Source of the DNA: an uncultured Bacteroidales bacterium
GTDB lineage: Bacteria; Bacteroidota; Bacteroidia; Bacteroidales; Paludibacteraceae
Assembly: GCA_946406195.1 (NCBI GenBank)
Contig: CAMJJT010000009.1
Location: forward strand, 1 to 64,000
Length of the DNA: 64,000 nt
Reading direction: 5' to 3'
A program made the position numbers and the translations under genes. The notes beneath the pieces were generated by a model. It searched no databases and had not been told where the DNA came from. It saw nothing but the letters and a program-made list of their open reading frames with translations. Below, piece after piece: positions 25,191 to 33,410 of the stretch (its first letter is position 1; each line of letters opens with the position of its first letter).

Positions 25191-27040
25191 AATTTCTGTT
25201 CCTCCAAATTGTTAATCAGGTTCGTTGTGTCGCGATATAAATCCTCCATCGCATGATCGGTCGTCGGTGCGTAGCGGGCAAACTCAGCCGTACTAAGCAC
25301 GTTCTTGACCTCCGCTATCAGTGTCTCCGATACACCTTTCTGCGTCAGCAGAGCGGCGATATTATCCTTATTCAGGTCCGCTGTCGGGATAGACAAACGG
25401 TCGCTGAGGTACGTCCATGCGGCTTGTTCAATCGCAGCATAGAATACATCTTTATCATTCGCTTTGAGAGCGGCTGCGGCTGCTTTGAGGCGCTTCTTGG
25501 CTACTTTGTTCGCGCGTTTGTAGCGTACCCGCGCCAAGTCGGCATTCTCCTTGATTTGCTTACGCAATACAATCAGGAGAATCATGGCAATGAATGCAGG
25601 GCATACATACCAGAGCCAAATCAAATCTATATTCTGTACACTGTATTCCGTATTCTTTTTCGGCGCTTTGGTGTCAATATAGCGTATATCTGTGCCTAAT
25701 TGCTTGATATTCTCTTTCTGCGTGTACGAAACGACGGCAGACGGCTGATCGCTGTTGGCAGATGACTCATTCGCCCCGCGTTTCACAAGGATGGTGTATT
25801 CGGGGGTGGTGAGGGTCTTATAGACCTTCTCCTCGATGTCGAAATAGCTGAACTTAACCGCAGGAATAGTGTATTCTCCGGCACTCCGCGGGATAGCGAG
25901 ATACTCAATGGATTTGGTACCGCTCACACCCGATGGGGTGGTCTTGAAGTTATTCGTCACTTTGGGGTCGTACGGTTCAAACCCTTCGGGCCAATCGATG
26001 GCTGGCGTCTTGATGAGCTTCATGTTGCCCGAACCGGAGATGTCCAACTTGATGGTCACAGCCTCGTTGGCTTGGATCTCCGTTTGGCTGATAGAGGGTG
26101 TCATGGTGAACTTACCTACGCCGCCGCTGAACCCTGCCGGTTTGCCTCCGGGCAGTGACGCTACATGAATAGTGACGCTTGGCGCTGTCAGAGCTTTGGT
26201 CACGTTGGTGTACGAACCGAAGAAATCATCGAAGATAGACCGCACACGTTGTTGGGTCTGCACACGAATGATAGCTTCGAAATGCGCCGGATCTATAGTG
26301 ATATCGCCGGAGTGCTGCGGATAAAGGATCGTGCGGTAGAGAACCGCCGTTTGGTAATTCCTGCCGTTATAGTGTTCTAACTCGGTTTGTATCTCGCCTT
26401 GCTCCAACTCCTGTTTGAGGAAACCCGTGAACTCCGGAAGCTTGATGTTGTTCGTCAGTTGCGCTACATCCACGTTCGCGAAATAGAGCTTGTAACTAAT
26501 CATCAACGCCTCCTGCTCATGCACGCGCGTCTTGGTGGCTATCGTGCGGATGAAGATATTCTCGCTACTTGTTTGATTGGATGCGCTACTCTGTGCGCTT
26601 TGTCCGCCGGGATTTCCTTGCCCCCTTCCTTGATGGGAGGGTTGGGGTGGGGTTTCTTGGTCTTCCGGAAGCACCTCAATCCGTACGCCGTTTGATTGAA
26701 CGCGTTCGCCGCTCACTTTGATACTTGCCGGACCGATGGTGAACGAACCAGCCTTACGCGCCATGAGCATGTATGTATAGGTCTGCTCATAACTCGACGT
26801 CATATGGCCGTTCGTGAACGAAGTACTGCTGCTCGTACTACTATACGGACCGCTCAGCACATCGAAATCCGTGAACTCAGGTGCCTGCAAATCTCGGCTG
26901 CGGTGGTTGACCGTATAGGAAATCTGGAAAGGCCTGCTTACTACCACTTGCTTCGGTGCCTGCGCCTTAAATACGACTTCTTCGGCAAACACACTTAGTG
27001 CAATGCCGATGAATACTAATATCGATAAAATCTTCTTCAT
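25187..27040 (-). CDS. batD: BatD: large periplasmic protein of the Bat operon
   Basis: The 617-residue protein has a signal peptide (MKKILSILVFIGIALSVFA). Several Ig-like beta domains fill the periplasmic part. One membrane helix lies at about residues 475-500 (IWLWYVCPAFIAMILLIVL), followed by a basic cytoplasmic helical tail. This is the BatD/oxygen-tolerance family layout. The start at 27040 is chosen because it opens the signal peptide immediately after the batC stop. Residues about 130-141 (TPPQPSHQGRG) come from a repeat element also present in the DUF58 gene of this operon. Confidence 0.9.
   Translation of the reverse strand: MKKILSILVFIGIALSVFAEEVVFKAQAPKQVVVSRPFQISYTVNHRSRDLQAPEFTDFDVLSGPYSSTSSSTSFTNGHMTSSYEQTYTYMLMARKAGSFTIGPASIKVSGERVQSNGVRIEVLPEDQETPPQPSHQGRGQGNPGGQSAQSSASNQTSSENIFIRTIATKTRVHEQEALMISYKLYFANVDVAQLTNNIKLPEFTGFLKQELEQGEIQTELEHYNGRNYQTAVLYRTILYPQHSGDITIDPAHFEAIIRVQTQQRVRSIFDDFFGSYTNVTKALTAPSVTIHVASLPGGKPAGFSGGVGKFTMTPSISQTEIQANEAVTIKLDISGSGNMKLIKTPAIDWPEGFEPYDPKVTNNFKTTPSGVSGTKSIEYLAIPRSAGEYTIPAVKFSYFDIEEKVYKTLTTPEYTILVKRGANESSANSDQPSAVVSYTQKENIKQLGTDIRYIDTKAPKKNTEYSVQNIDLIWLWYVCPAFIAMILLIVLRKQIKENADLARVRYKRANKVAKKRLKAAAAALKANDKDVFYAAIEQAAWTYLSDRLSIPTADLNKDNIAALLTQKGVSETLIAEVKNVLSTAEFARYAPTTDHAMEDLYRDTTNLINNLEEQKL
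26621..26654 (-). repeat. In-frame repeat element encoding TPPQPSHQGRG in batD
   Basis: The 19-mer GGAGGGTTGGGGTGGGGTT (plus strand 26636-26654) is identical to 31126-31144. It is preceded by a partly complementary CCTTCC-type arm. On the coding strand both copies are read in the same frame. Confidence 0.8.
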
Positions 27041-27041
27041 A

Positions 27042-27731
27042 TTACCATTCTTTCTCAACTCTTCTCTTACGTCCCTGCTGCCGCTGCAACTTCTCCTGTG
27101 TGTCCTGTTCGTCTTGCTCCAGCGCCTGTAGGATCTGCTCTGCGGTCTCTTTGTCCATTTGGTCTTCGTTCTGTTGCTCTTGCTCTTGCTCTTGTTGCTC
27201 CTGCTGCTGGTCTTGCTGTTCTTGTTGCTGTTGTTGTTCTTGCTGTTGTTGCTGCTGATCTTGTTTCTGATCTTGATTTTGTTGTTGCTGTTGTTGCTGC
27301 AATAACTGCATAGCTTTCACGAGGTTATACCGTGTGTCGTCATCCTTAGGATTAGCGCGCAAGGACTCTTGGTACGCGCCAACAGCCTTGTCATACTGCT
27401 GCTGAGCAAAAGCGCAGTTTCCGATGTTGTGCATCGCCTTGGCGTAACGCGATTTGTTTTTGTCCTTATCCAGCATCTTTGCCGCGGTCTCAAACTCCAC
27501 CTGCGCGTCCTGATACTTATCTTGTTTGAAGAGCGCATCGCCGAGGTTGTAATGTGCCTCGTATCCGTTTTTGTTCTTCTCCAAGCCGCGACGGTAGTTC
27601 ACTTCTGCTGCCGTATAGTTCTGTTTGCGGTAGTCTTTATTGCCTCGCCGCACATCGCCGGACTCCTGCTGCGCGAAGACAGAGGAATAGGCGAATAGGA
27701 TAATAGTTAATATGCTGATTAATTTCTTCAT
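27042..27731 (-). CDS. batC: BatC: TPR protein with glutamine-rich C-terminus
   Basis: The 229-residue protein has a signal peptide (to about residue 20) and three to four TPR units (GNKDYRKQNYTAAEVNYRRGL, EAHYNLGDALFKQDKYQDAQVEFETA, AMHNIGNCAFAQQQYDKAVGAYQESL). An extreme Gln/Glu/Asp-rich tract covers about 147-200. BatC is thought to scaffold the Bat complex in the periplasm. The tract is encoded by mixed CAG/CAA codons and may vary in length between strains. Its stop lies one base before the batD start. Confidence 0.9.
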   Translation of the reverse strand: MKKLISILTIILFAYSSVFAQQESGDVRRGNKDYRKQNYTAAEVNYRRGLEKNKNGYEAHYNLGDALFKQDKYQDAQVEFETAAKMLDKDKNKSRYAKAMHNIGNCAFAQQQYDKAVGAYQESLRANPKDDDTRYNLVKAMQLLQQQQQQQNQDQKQDQQQQQQEQQQQQEQQDQQQEQQEQEQEQQNEDQMDKETAEQILQALEQDEQDTQEKLQRQQGRKRRVEKEW

Positions 27732-27767
27732 AGCATTGATGTCTTTTGTCTTTTAGCGAAGCGGTCT

Positions 27768-28826
27768 TTATTCCTTTTCCCCAAAAATATCTAACCTTGT
27801 GATCATTTTGTTCTTTCTGTTGAAGATGAAGAAATCGATGACGAGAAGCAGCAGCGCAATCAGCGCAAAACTCTGGAACTGCTCGTTATAATCGGTATAG
27901 ACCTGCGTCTCGATCTCCTGTGTCGCCAGTTTGTCCAACTCTTTCTGAATAGCTTTGGTGGCCGTGTTGCTGTTGTCGCAACGCACGTAAATACCTCCGC
28001 CGGCCTGCGCTATCTCACGGCACATCTCCTCGTTCAACTTACTCACCACCACATTGCCTTGACGGTCTTTGATGAAGTTATTCGTGCCCGGGAGTGGAAT
28101 AGGACTTCCTTCCGGCTTACCGATACCTACTACTAAGACTTGAATACCCATCTCTTTGGCTCTTTGAGCAACAGCTACAGCGTCGTCCTCGTGGTTCTCA
28201 CCATCGGTAATCAGGATGATCGCACGGCTCGCGTCGGAAACCGCATGGCTATATTCATCTCGGTCATTGACCGCGCCGAAACAACGGATACTTGTGCTTA
28301 GTGCTTGTCCAATGGCTGTACCCTGCGTCTTGATCAACTCCGGTTTGATCGAGTTGAGGAACATCTTCGCGGACACGTAGTCGCAGGTAATAGGCAATTG
28401 TACAAAAGCGTCTCCGGCAAAAACCACCAGACCTACTTTGTCGTTCACCATGTTGTCCATCAGCTTGCTCAACATCTGCTTAGCCCTGTCCAAACGGCTC
28501 GGTGCCACATCCTCCGCCAGCATAGAGTTGGATATATCTAACGCCACGATGGCTTCTATGCCTTGCCGTTTCTCTATGCGCTCGCTCTGACCAAACTGCG
28601 GTCTGGCTGCCGCTATGATCAGCAGCGACAGCGCAACCATCACGATGCTGAACTTAACGGAGGGGCGTACACGGCTGGCATTGGGCATCAACGCCTCCAT
28701 CAACTCCGGGTCGCCAAACGCAGCCAGTTGTTTTCTCTTCTTGCGTGTGTACCATATATAGGCTGTCACGAAAAACGGAACACTCATTAACAGCCATAAA
28801 ACTTCTATATTTGCAAACCGAAACAT
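27768..28826 (-). CDS. batB: BatB: membrane-anchored von Willebrand A protein
   Basis: The 352-residue protein has two N-terminal membrane helices (about 8-25 and 58-75), a vWA domain and a C-terminal membrane helix (FALIALLLLVIDFFIF). The metal-ion-dependent adhesion site is intact: DISNS in ALDISNSMLAEDV, the GTAIGQAL threonine and the ITDGENHEDD aspartate. It pairs with BatA, as in all Bat operons. The protein-protein interaction role through the vWA domain is family knowledge. Confidence 0.92.
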   Translation of the reverse strand: MFRFANIEVLWLLMSVPFFVTAYIWYTRKKRKQLAAFGDPELMEALMPNASRVRPSVKFSIVMVALSLLIIAAARPQFGQSERIEKRQGIEAIVALDISNSMLAEDVAPSRLDRAKQMLSKLMDNMVNDKVGLVVFAGDAFVQLPITCDYVSAKMFLNSIKPELIKTQGTAIGQALSTSIRCFGAVNDRDEYSHAVSDASRAIILITDGENHEDDAVAVAQRAKEMGIQVLVVGIGKPEGSPIPLPGTNNFIKDRQGNVVVSKLNEEMCREIAQAGGGIYVRCDNSNTATKAIQKELDKLATQEIETQVYTDYNEQFQSFALIALLLLVIDFFIFNRKNKMITRLDIFGEKE

Positions 28827-28848
28827 TGTAATTCGTAATTTTTAATTC

Positions 28849-29835
28849 TTAATTTGCAATCGTGCGCAGCACGAAATATCTCAAAATGACTTCCAGCAGC
28901 AAGCATATCAGCGCCGCATACAGGAATGGAGCGAAGTTCTCCGTGTGTTTGCTGTACTCGCGAACGCGCAGTTTGGTCTTCTCCAACTGGTCTATCTGCT
29001 CATAGATCCGCTTGAGGCTGGTGTTGTCCGTGGCGCGGAAATACTGACCTCCTGTAATATCGGCGATGTTACGCAGCGTGCCTTCGTCAAACTCCGAATC
29101 CATCGTCACATACTGCCGTCCCATCGGGGTGCTCACCGGCACGCGGGTCTGTCCATAACTGCCCACACCTACCGTATATACGCGGATTCCAAAAGTCTTC
29201 GCGATCTCTGCTGCGGTCTGCGGATCAATGTCACCGCGGTTATTACTACCGTCGGTAAGCAAAATCACTACTTTCGATTTCGTCTCGCTGTCTTTCATGC
29301 GGTTCACCGCGTTAGCAAGCCCCAAACCGATGGCTGTACCATCCTCAATCATGCCGTATTCCACAGATTTGAAGAGGTTGACGAGCACCGCGTGGTCGGT
29401 GGTCAGCGGACATTGAGTAAAACTCTCTCCGGCGAAAACCACTAAACCAATCTGGTCGTTCGGTCTTGCAATCACAAAATCCGATGCCACTTGTTTGGCG
29501 GCCTCCAGACGGTTCGGCTTCAGGTCCTCCGCCAACATCGTACCGGATATATCCAGCGCCATCATGATATCGATTCCTTCTGTCGATTCGGACGACCATC
29601 GGTTCGTTAACTGCGGCCTTGCAAGCGCTATACTCAGTAACGTCACGACTGCTACGCGCAGCACGAAGGGCACGTGAAGCATCCAAATCCGCCAACTCTT
29701 CGGCTGAGCGGCTAACACACTGGTGTCAGAGATCTGCACACTCGCATCGCTCTTCCATAACTCGTACGCATACCAACCGATAACCGGTATCAGCAGCAAG
29801 AGCAAAAATAAATATCCTGGATTAGCAAATGTCAT
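28849..29835 (-). CDS. batA: BatA: membrane-anchored von Willebrand A protein
   Basis: The 328-residue protein has the same layout as BatB: helices near residues 6-24 and 55-72, a vWA domain with DISGT, DGTAIGLGLANAV and LLTDGSNNRGD, and a C-terminal helix. It is read after a gene of unknown function that overlaps it by four bases, and is separated from batB by a 22 bp AT-rich spacer (AATTTTTAATTCTTAATT type). Confidence 0.93.
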   Translation of the reverse strand: MTFANPGYLFLLLLLIPVIGWYAYELWKSDASVQISDTSVLAAQPKSWRIWMLHVPFVLRVAVVTLLSIALARPQLTNRWSSESTEGIDIMMALDISGTMLAEDLKPNRLEAAKQVASDFVIARPNDQIGLVVFAGESFTQCPLTTDHAVLVNLFKSVEYGMIEDGTAIGLGLANAVNRMKDSETKSKVVILLTDGSNNRGDIDPQTAAEIAKTFGIRVYTVGVGSYGQTRVPVSTPMGRQYVTMDSEFDEGTLRNIADITGGQYFRATDNTSLKRIYEQIDQLEKTKLRVREYSKHTENFAPFLYAALICLLLEVILRYFVLRTIAN

Positions 29836-30755
29836 ACTTCTTCCTCCTCTTCTTTATTATCCGCATGGCCGGCTTGCTCCGGTTCTAAACCGTTTTTCGT
29901 TTCATTCACGAAGTCATAGGCAGTAGTAAGGGCGCTCTCGTTCTCGTCGGGTGTCGTGTGCCATTTCGCAAACTTCACCAGATCCGCCAGTTGCAGTATC
30001 TTGCTCAACCGTCCGTACAGATCCTTATCGATGAGCGGTTCCAATTCTCGCAAAGTCTCGTCACTCGTCTTCTCCGTACTCTGTACATCAAACCGCCTGC
30101 CGATATACTCACGCACCACATCCGTCAACTCGGTCTGGTACTCTTTCACCTTGCCGTCTTTCCATATCTTCTGCGCCTTGATGGCATCCAGTTTCTCAAG
30201 CGCCACCTCGTCTGCCGGCCTCAATAACTCCGGATCAACGGGCTCTTCTTCCTTCTTCCGGTTCTTCTCGTACCACCGCCATAAGTAATAAGCACCCACG
30301 CCTAAACCGCCTAATAGCAGCGCCAAAAGTACCCATCGGAAAATGCCCCACCACCAGATCGGAGCTTTCTCAATATCCTTGATGTCGGTGATAGCAAGGG
30401 TCGTGTCCACCTCAAATGGCTGAACGATATTGATAGCCAAACCTTCGGTCCAAAACGTGTCTTCGCCGCTCGCAAAAGCAATCGGGTTGATGGCAAACAA
30501 ACTGTCCTTGAAACTGGTCAGCGTCAGGTATTGGTTCAACTGAATCCGGCCATCACTCATCGTCAGCGTGTCCACGATCGTGCGGTCCACTATCTCGATT
30601 CCGTCTTGCAGCGTCTCGCCGAAAACCGGCCATTCCACACGCTCGCCTGCCTCCTGCGTCACACGCAGGTGCAAGTCCGTCTGGTCGCCGATCATCAGCG
30701 TCGTCGAGTCAATCGCCGCACTAACTACTATTGCTAATAAGATATTATATAACAT
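29832..30755 (-). CDS. BatX-like membrane protein of the Bat operon
   Basis: The 307-residue protein has an N-terminal signal or anchor, a beta-rich periplasmic region (about 20-125), one membrane helix (about 135-160, FRWVLLALLLGGLGVGAYYLW) and a cytoplasmic tail. The tail contains DELLRPADEVALEKLDAIK-like helices and YIGRRFDVQSTEKTSDE. This is the DUF4381-like protein usually found between DUF58 and batA. It may link the vWA proteins to the MoxR ATPase, but the function is unproven. It overlaps batA by four bases. Confidence 0.75.
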   Translation of the reverse strand: MLYNILLAIVVSAAIDSTTLMIGDQTDLHLRVTQEAGERVEWPVFGETLQDGIEIVDRTIVDTLTMSDGRIQLNQYLTLTSFKDSLFAINPIAFASGEDTFWTEGLAINIVQPFEVDTTLAITDIKDIEKAPIWWWGIFRWVLLALLLGGLGVGAYYLWRWYEKNRKKEEEPVDPELLRPADEVALEKLDAIKAQKIWKDGKVKEYQTELTDVVREYIGRRFDVQSTEKTSDETLRELEPLIDKDLYGRLSKILQLADLVKFAKWHTTPDENESALTTAYDFVNETKNGLEPEQAGHADNKEEEEEV

Positions 30756-30813
30756 AACAGTTTAACGTTTTGTTGCAAACAAAACCATTTTAACTATTTA
30801 ACTCTTTAACGTT

Positions 30814-31698
30814 TTAATGCTTGAATAAGCGCATTAAAACCTTCACGTAGTCCTCATCCGTCCGCATGGAAACGTGGTTCATGCCTGTTTTGTTGTACAT
30901 CTCTTCCAGCGCCTCCTGTTGCTGATACCATGCCTTCGCGTAACGCTCGCGCACGTTCCTTATACTTGTGTCCGCCCATACGCGTGCGCCTGTCTCCGGA
31001 TCGCGCACTTTGAGTAATCCCACATCCGGCAACTCTGCATCCCTTCGGTCGTATATCTGTATAACACTCAGATCATGCTTCCTGCTCGCAATCACCACGG
31101 GATCAACATGTCCCCTCCCTTGTGCGGAGGGTTGGGGTGGGGTTATCATATCACTAATCAGGAACGCCGTACAACGCCTCTTCTGTGCGTTCGTCAGGTA
31201 CTCTAACGCCGCGTTGATATTCGTTCCCGTATGTTCCGGCTCAAAACTCAGCAACTCGCGGATAATATGCAGCACATGGCTCTTACCTTTCTTCGGTGGA
31301 ATAAATTTCTCCACTTGGTCGGAGAAAAAGATCACACCCACTTTGTCGTTGTTCTCAATCGTGGAGAAAGCGAGTGTCGCAGCTACTTCGGCCATCGTGT
31401 CGCGTTTCATCTGACTTTGGGTACCAAAGTTCCGACTTCCGCTCACATCAACGAGTAACATAACCGTCAACTCGCGTTCCTCCTCATAGACCTTGATGTA
31501 CGGCCTGTTCATCCTTGCCGTTACGTTCCAGTCTATCGATCGCACATCGTCTCCAGGCTGATATTCGCGCACCTCGCTAAACGCCATACCACGACCCTTA
31601 AACTGACTGTGGTACTCGCCTGCGAAGATATTCCGACTCAACCCGTGTGTCTTGATCTCTATCTTCCGAACTCGTTGTAATAATTCTTCACTTGTCAT
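30814..31698 (-). CDS. DUF58 (MoxR-associated vWA-like) protein
   Basis: The 294-residue cytoplasmic protein has the DUF58 signature GRGMAFSEVREYQPGDDVRSIDWNVTAR and a vWA-like core (LLVDVSGSRNFG, NDKVGVIFFSD). It is nearly always encoded next to moxR and is thought to be a MoxR client or adaptor. At about residues 186-196 the sequence TPPQPSAQGRG interrupts the strand between ISDMI and ASRKHDLSVIQIYD. This is where homologues continue directly, and it corresponds to the repeat element shared with batD. Confidence 0.9.
   Translation of the reverse strand: MTSEELLQRVRKIEIKTHGLSRNIFAGEYHSQFKGRGMAFSEVREYQPGDDVRSIDWNVTARMNRPYIKVYEEERELTVMLLVDVSGSRNFGTQSQMKRDTMAEVAATLAFSTIENNDKVGVIFFSDQVEKFIPPKKGKSHVLHIIRELLSFEPEHTGTNINAALEYLTNAQKRRCTAFLISDMITPPQPSAQGRGHVDPVVIASRKHDLSVIQIYDRRDAELPDVGLLKVRDPETGARVWADTSIRNVRERYAKAWYQQQEALEEMYNKTGMNHVSMRTDEDYVKVLMRLFKH
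31112..31144 (-). repeat. In-frame repeat element encoding TPPQPSAQGRG in the DUF58 gene
   Basis: On the plus strand CCCTCC (31113-31118) and GGAGGG (31126-31131) form an inverted repeat, followed by TTGGGGTGGGGTT. Nineteen bases are identical to the copy in batD, and the reading frame is the same in both. Confidence 0.8.
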
Positions 31699-31705
31699 AA
31701 TATGT

Positions 31706-31725
31706 ATCCGCCAATCTTGGCGGAT
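31706..31725 (-). repeat. Perfect hairpin between moxR and the DUF58 gene
   Basis: ATCCGCCA (31706-31713) and TGGCGGAT (31718-31725) form an 8 bp stem with a 4-base loop in the 33 bp intercistronic spacer. No T-run follows on either strand, so it is not a typical terminator. It may protect or process the operon mRNA, or be another dispersed palindrome. Confidence 0.7.
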
Positions 31726-31731
31726 CCTCTA

Positions 31732-32721
31732 TTAAGGTACCTGTACGGCGTTAAGTACCTCCGTGATAATATCTTCGGTGGTAATATTATTCGCCTCTGC
31801 CTCGTAAGTCAAACCGATCCTATGTCTCAGCACGTCGTAGCAAACGGCGCGCACATCTTCCGGAGTCACGTATCCTCTCCTATGAATAAACGCGTACGCG
31901 CGAGCAGCTTTCGCGAGGTTGATACTTGCACGCGGACTACCGCCAAAAGCAATCATCTGTTTCAGATCTTTCAGACCGTATTCTTCCGGCTCGCGGGTCG
32001 CAAACACGATATCCACGATATATTTCTCGATCTTCTCGTCCAGATAAACCTCCTCCACGATCTTACGCGCTTTGATAATATCCGCCGTACTCAAGATCGG
32101 CAGCACTTGTTTTTTCTCGCTCGCGATGTTCTGACGAATGATCGCCTGCTCCTCCTCTTTCTTCGGATAACCGATCACCACTTTCAGCATGAAACGGTCG
32201 GTCTGCGCCTCCGGAAGAGGATACGTACCTTCCTGCTCAATCGGGTTCTGCGTAGCCAAAACGAGGAACGGATCGTCCAACTTGAACGTCTGTTCGCCTA
32301 TCGTCACTTGTCTCTCCTGCATCGCCTCGAGCAACGCACTCTGCACTTTCGCCGGAGCACGGTTGATCTCATCTGCCAACACAAAATTAGCGAAGATCGG
32401 GCCTTTCTTGATCTTGAAAGCCTCGTCTTTGATGCTGTAGATCTGTGTACCCAGCACATCTGCCGGCAATAGATCCGGCGTAAACTGAATACGGCTAAAA
32501 TCCGCCTTGATCAAGTCGCTTAAGGTCTTGATAGCGAGGGTTTTTGCTAAACCCGGCACGCCTTCCAACAATATGTGCCCGTCGCTCAAAAGACCAATAA
32601 GCAAACTCTCTACCAAATGCTTCTGACCTACAATGACCTGATTCATTCCCAATGTCAGCGCATCTACAAATGAACTCTCGCGCTCCACGCGCTCCTGTAA
32701 TTCACGAATATCTACTTGCAT
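31732..32721 (-). CDS. MoxR-family AAA+ ATPase
   Basis: The 329-residue cytoplasmic ATPase is thought to act as a chaperone for vWA-containing complexes. It has Walker A GVPGLAKT, Walker B DEINRAPAKVQSALLEAMQE, sensor 1 ATQNPIEQEGTYPLPEAQTDRF and the arginine-rich C-terminal lid GGSPRASINLAKAARAYAF. It heads the eight-gene Bat operon. No TANNTTTG box was found in the 200 bp upstream, which instead contain a 33 bp tandem repeat. Confidence 0.95.
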   Translation of the reverse strand: MQVDIRELQERVERESSFVDALTLGMNQVIVGQKHLVESLLIGLLSDGHILLEGVPGLAKTLAIKTLSDLIKADFSRIQFTPDLLPADVLGTQIYSIKDEAFKIKKGPIFANFVLADEINRAPAKVQSALLEAMQERQVTIGEQTFKLDDPFLVLATQNPIEQEGTYPLPEAQTDRFMLKVVIGYPKKEEEQAIIRQNIASEKKQVLPILSTADIIKARKIVEEVYLDEKIEKYIVDIVFATREPEEYGLKDLKQMIAFGGSPRASINLAKAARAYAFIHRRGYVTPEDVRAVCYDVLRHRIGLTYEAEANNITTEDIITEVLNAVQVP

Positions 32722-32727
32722 AATTTT

Positions 32728-32857
32728 TATAGTGTATTTAAAAATGTTCTGTGTTATTTATATAGTGTATTTAAAAATGTTCTGTGTTATTTATATAGTG
32801 TATTTTAAAATGTTCTGTGTTATTTATATAGTGTATTTAAAAATGTTCTGTTATTTA
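32728..32857. repeat. 33 bp tandem repeat, four copies, just upstream of moxR
   Basis: Units at 32728-32760, 32761-32793, 32794-32826 and 32827-32857 each begin TATAGTGTAT and contain AAAATGTTCTG. The third has one substitution and the fourth lacks two bases. The array begins seven bases from the moxR start codon, so it is the moxR 5' leader or promoter region. Copy number is likely to vary between strains. Confidence 0.9.
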
Positions 32858-33026
32858 TTTGTTGCTTTGTTGGGTGCTCGTCGCGTCAGCGCCGAGTCTT
32901 TTTCTTATAATTCTCAATTCTCAATCTACCGATAAATCGGTATCAAAAATCGTGCCAAACTTCCGTTCTTGCATCTATCCGCCGCGTATTTTTGTTCTTT
33001 CTGTATTATTTTGTATAAATTCTTTT

Positions 33027-33092
33027 GCCTATTTATATGTTTTCTCTTGCCTATTTATATACTTTCCATCGCCTATTTATGTGCATTCTATT
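33027..33092. repeat. 22 bp imperfect tandem repeat, three copies
   Basis: GCCTATTTAT occurs at 33027, 33049 and 33071, exactly 22 bp apart, with T/C-rich variable remainders. Confidence 0.85.
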
Positions 33093-33129
33093 GTGTCGAT
33101 ATTACGTGTCAATTACCACCTTTAAGTGG

Positions 33130-33162
33130 GTGATTAGTGTGTGATTAGTGTGTGGTTAGTAT
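33130..33162. repeat. 11 bp tandem repeat, three copies
   Basis: GTGATTAGTGT is present at 33130-33140 and 33141-33151, with a variant GTGGTTAGTAT at 33152-33162. Confidence 0.85.
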
Positions 33163-33303
33163 GACGTCGGGCTAATGTCAGCCTTAAAATACGGTAAGAA
33201 TTTCCACTGCCTTTTATGCTTTCGGCTCTATCGAACCCAACTAACGCCAAACGCCTAAAAAGATAAAAAATGCCCCTATTCAAACGATTTTTCTCTTTTT
33301 TTC

Positions 33304-33334
33304 TTGCATATGTCAAAAAAAAGTAGTAATTTTG
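33304..33334 (+). promoter_or_regulatory. Promoter of the vWA-like lipoprotein gene
   Basis: TTG (33304-33306), 20 bp, then TAATTTTG (33327-33334). The spacer CATATGTCAAAAAAAAGTAG matches the common form in this window. The leader to the ATG is about 70 bases and includes a weak TCCCT/AGGGA hairpin. Confidence 0.8.
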
Positions 33335-33410
33335 CAGCCACAAAAAAATATAATTATTTTATAAGCCAATCCCTGAAGGCGTTAGAAGGGAGATAATAAA
33401 ATTAATCTAA

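Larger units (their letters stand above)
32858..33303. other. Gene-free AT-rich spacer between the Bat operon and the vWA-like lipoprotein
   Basis: No credible gene is seen. Besides the repeats listed separately it holds a perfect 7 bp hairpin TACCGAT-AA-ATCGGTA (32927-32942) and the AATTCTCAATTCTCAATC spacer motif just before it. The stretch 33165-33300 shows no clear structure. Confidence 0.7.

Noticed and set aside
32728..32857. CRISPR array
   Set aside because: The 33 bp units are directly adjacent with no spacers, and no cas gene is in the window.
32732..32935. Small open frame with repeated MYLKMFCVIYIV peptide
   Set aside because: It exists only because the 33 bp tandem repeat is a multiple of three. 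No promoter or homologous domain supports it.
32722..33303. Replication origin in the AT-rich repeat region
   Set aside because: There is no cluster of TTATCCACA-type DnaA boxes and no dnaA, dnaN or gidA nearby. AT-richness and repeats alone do not support it.
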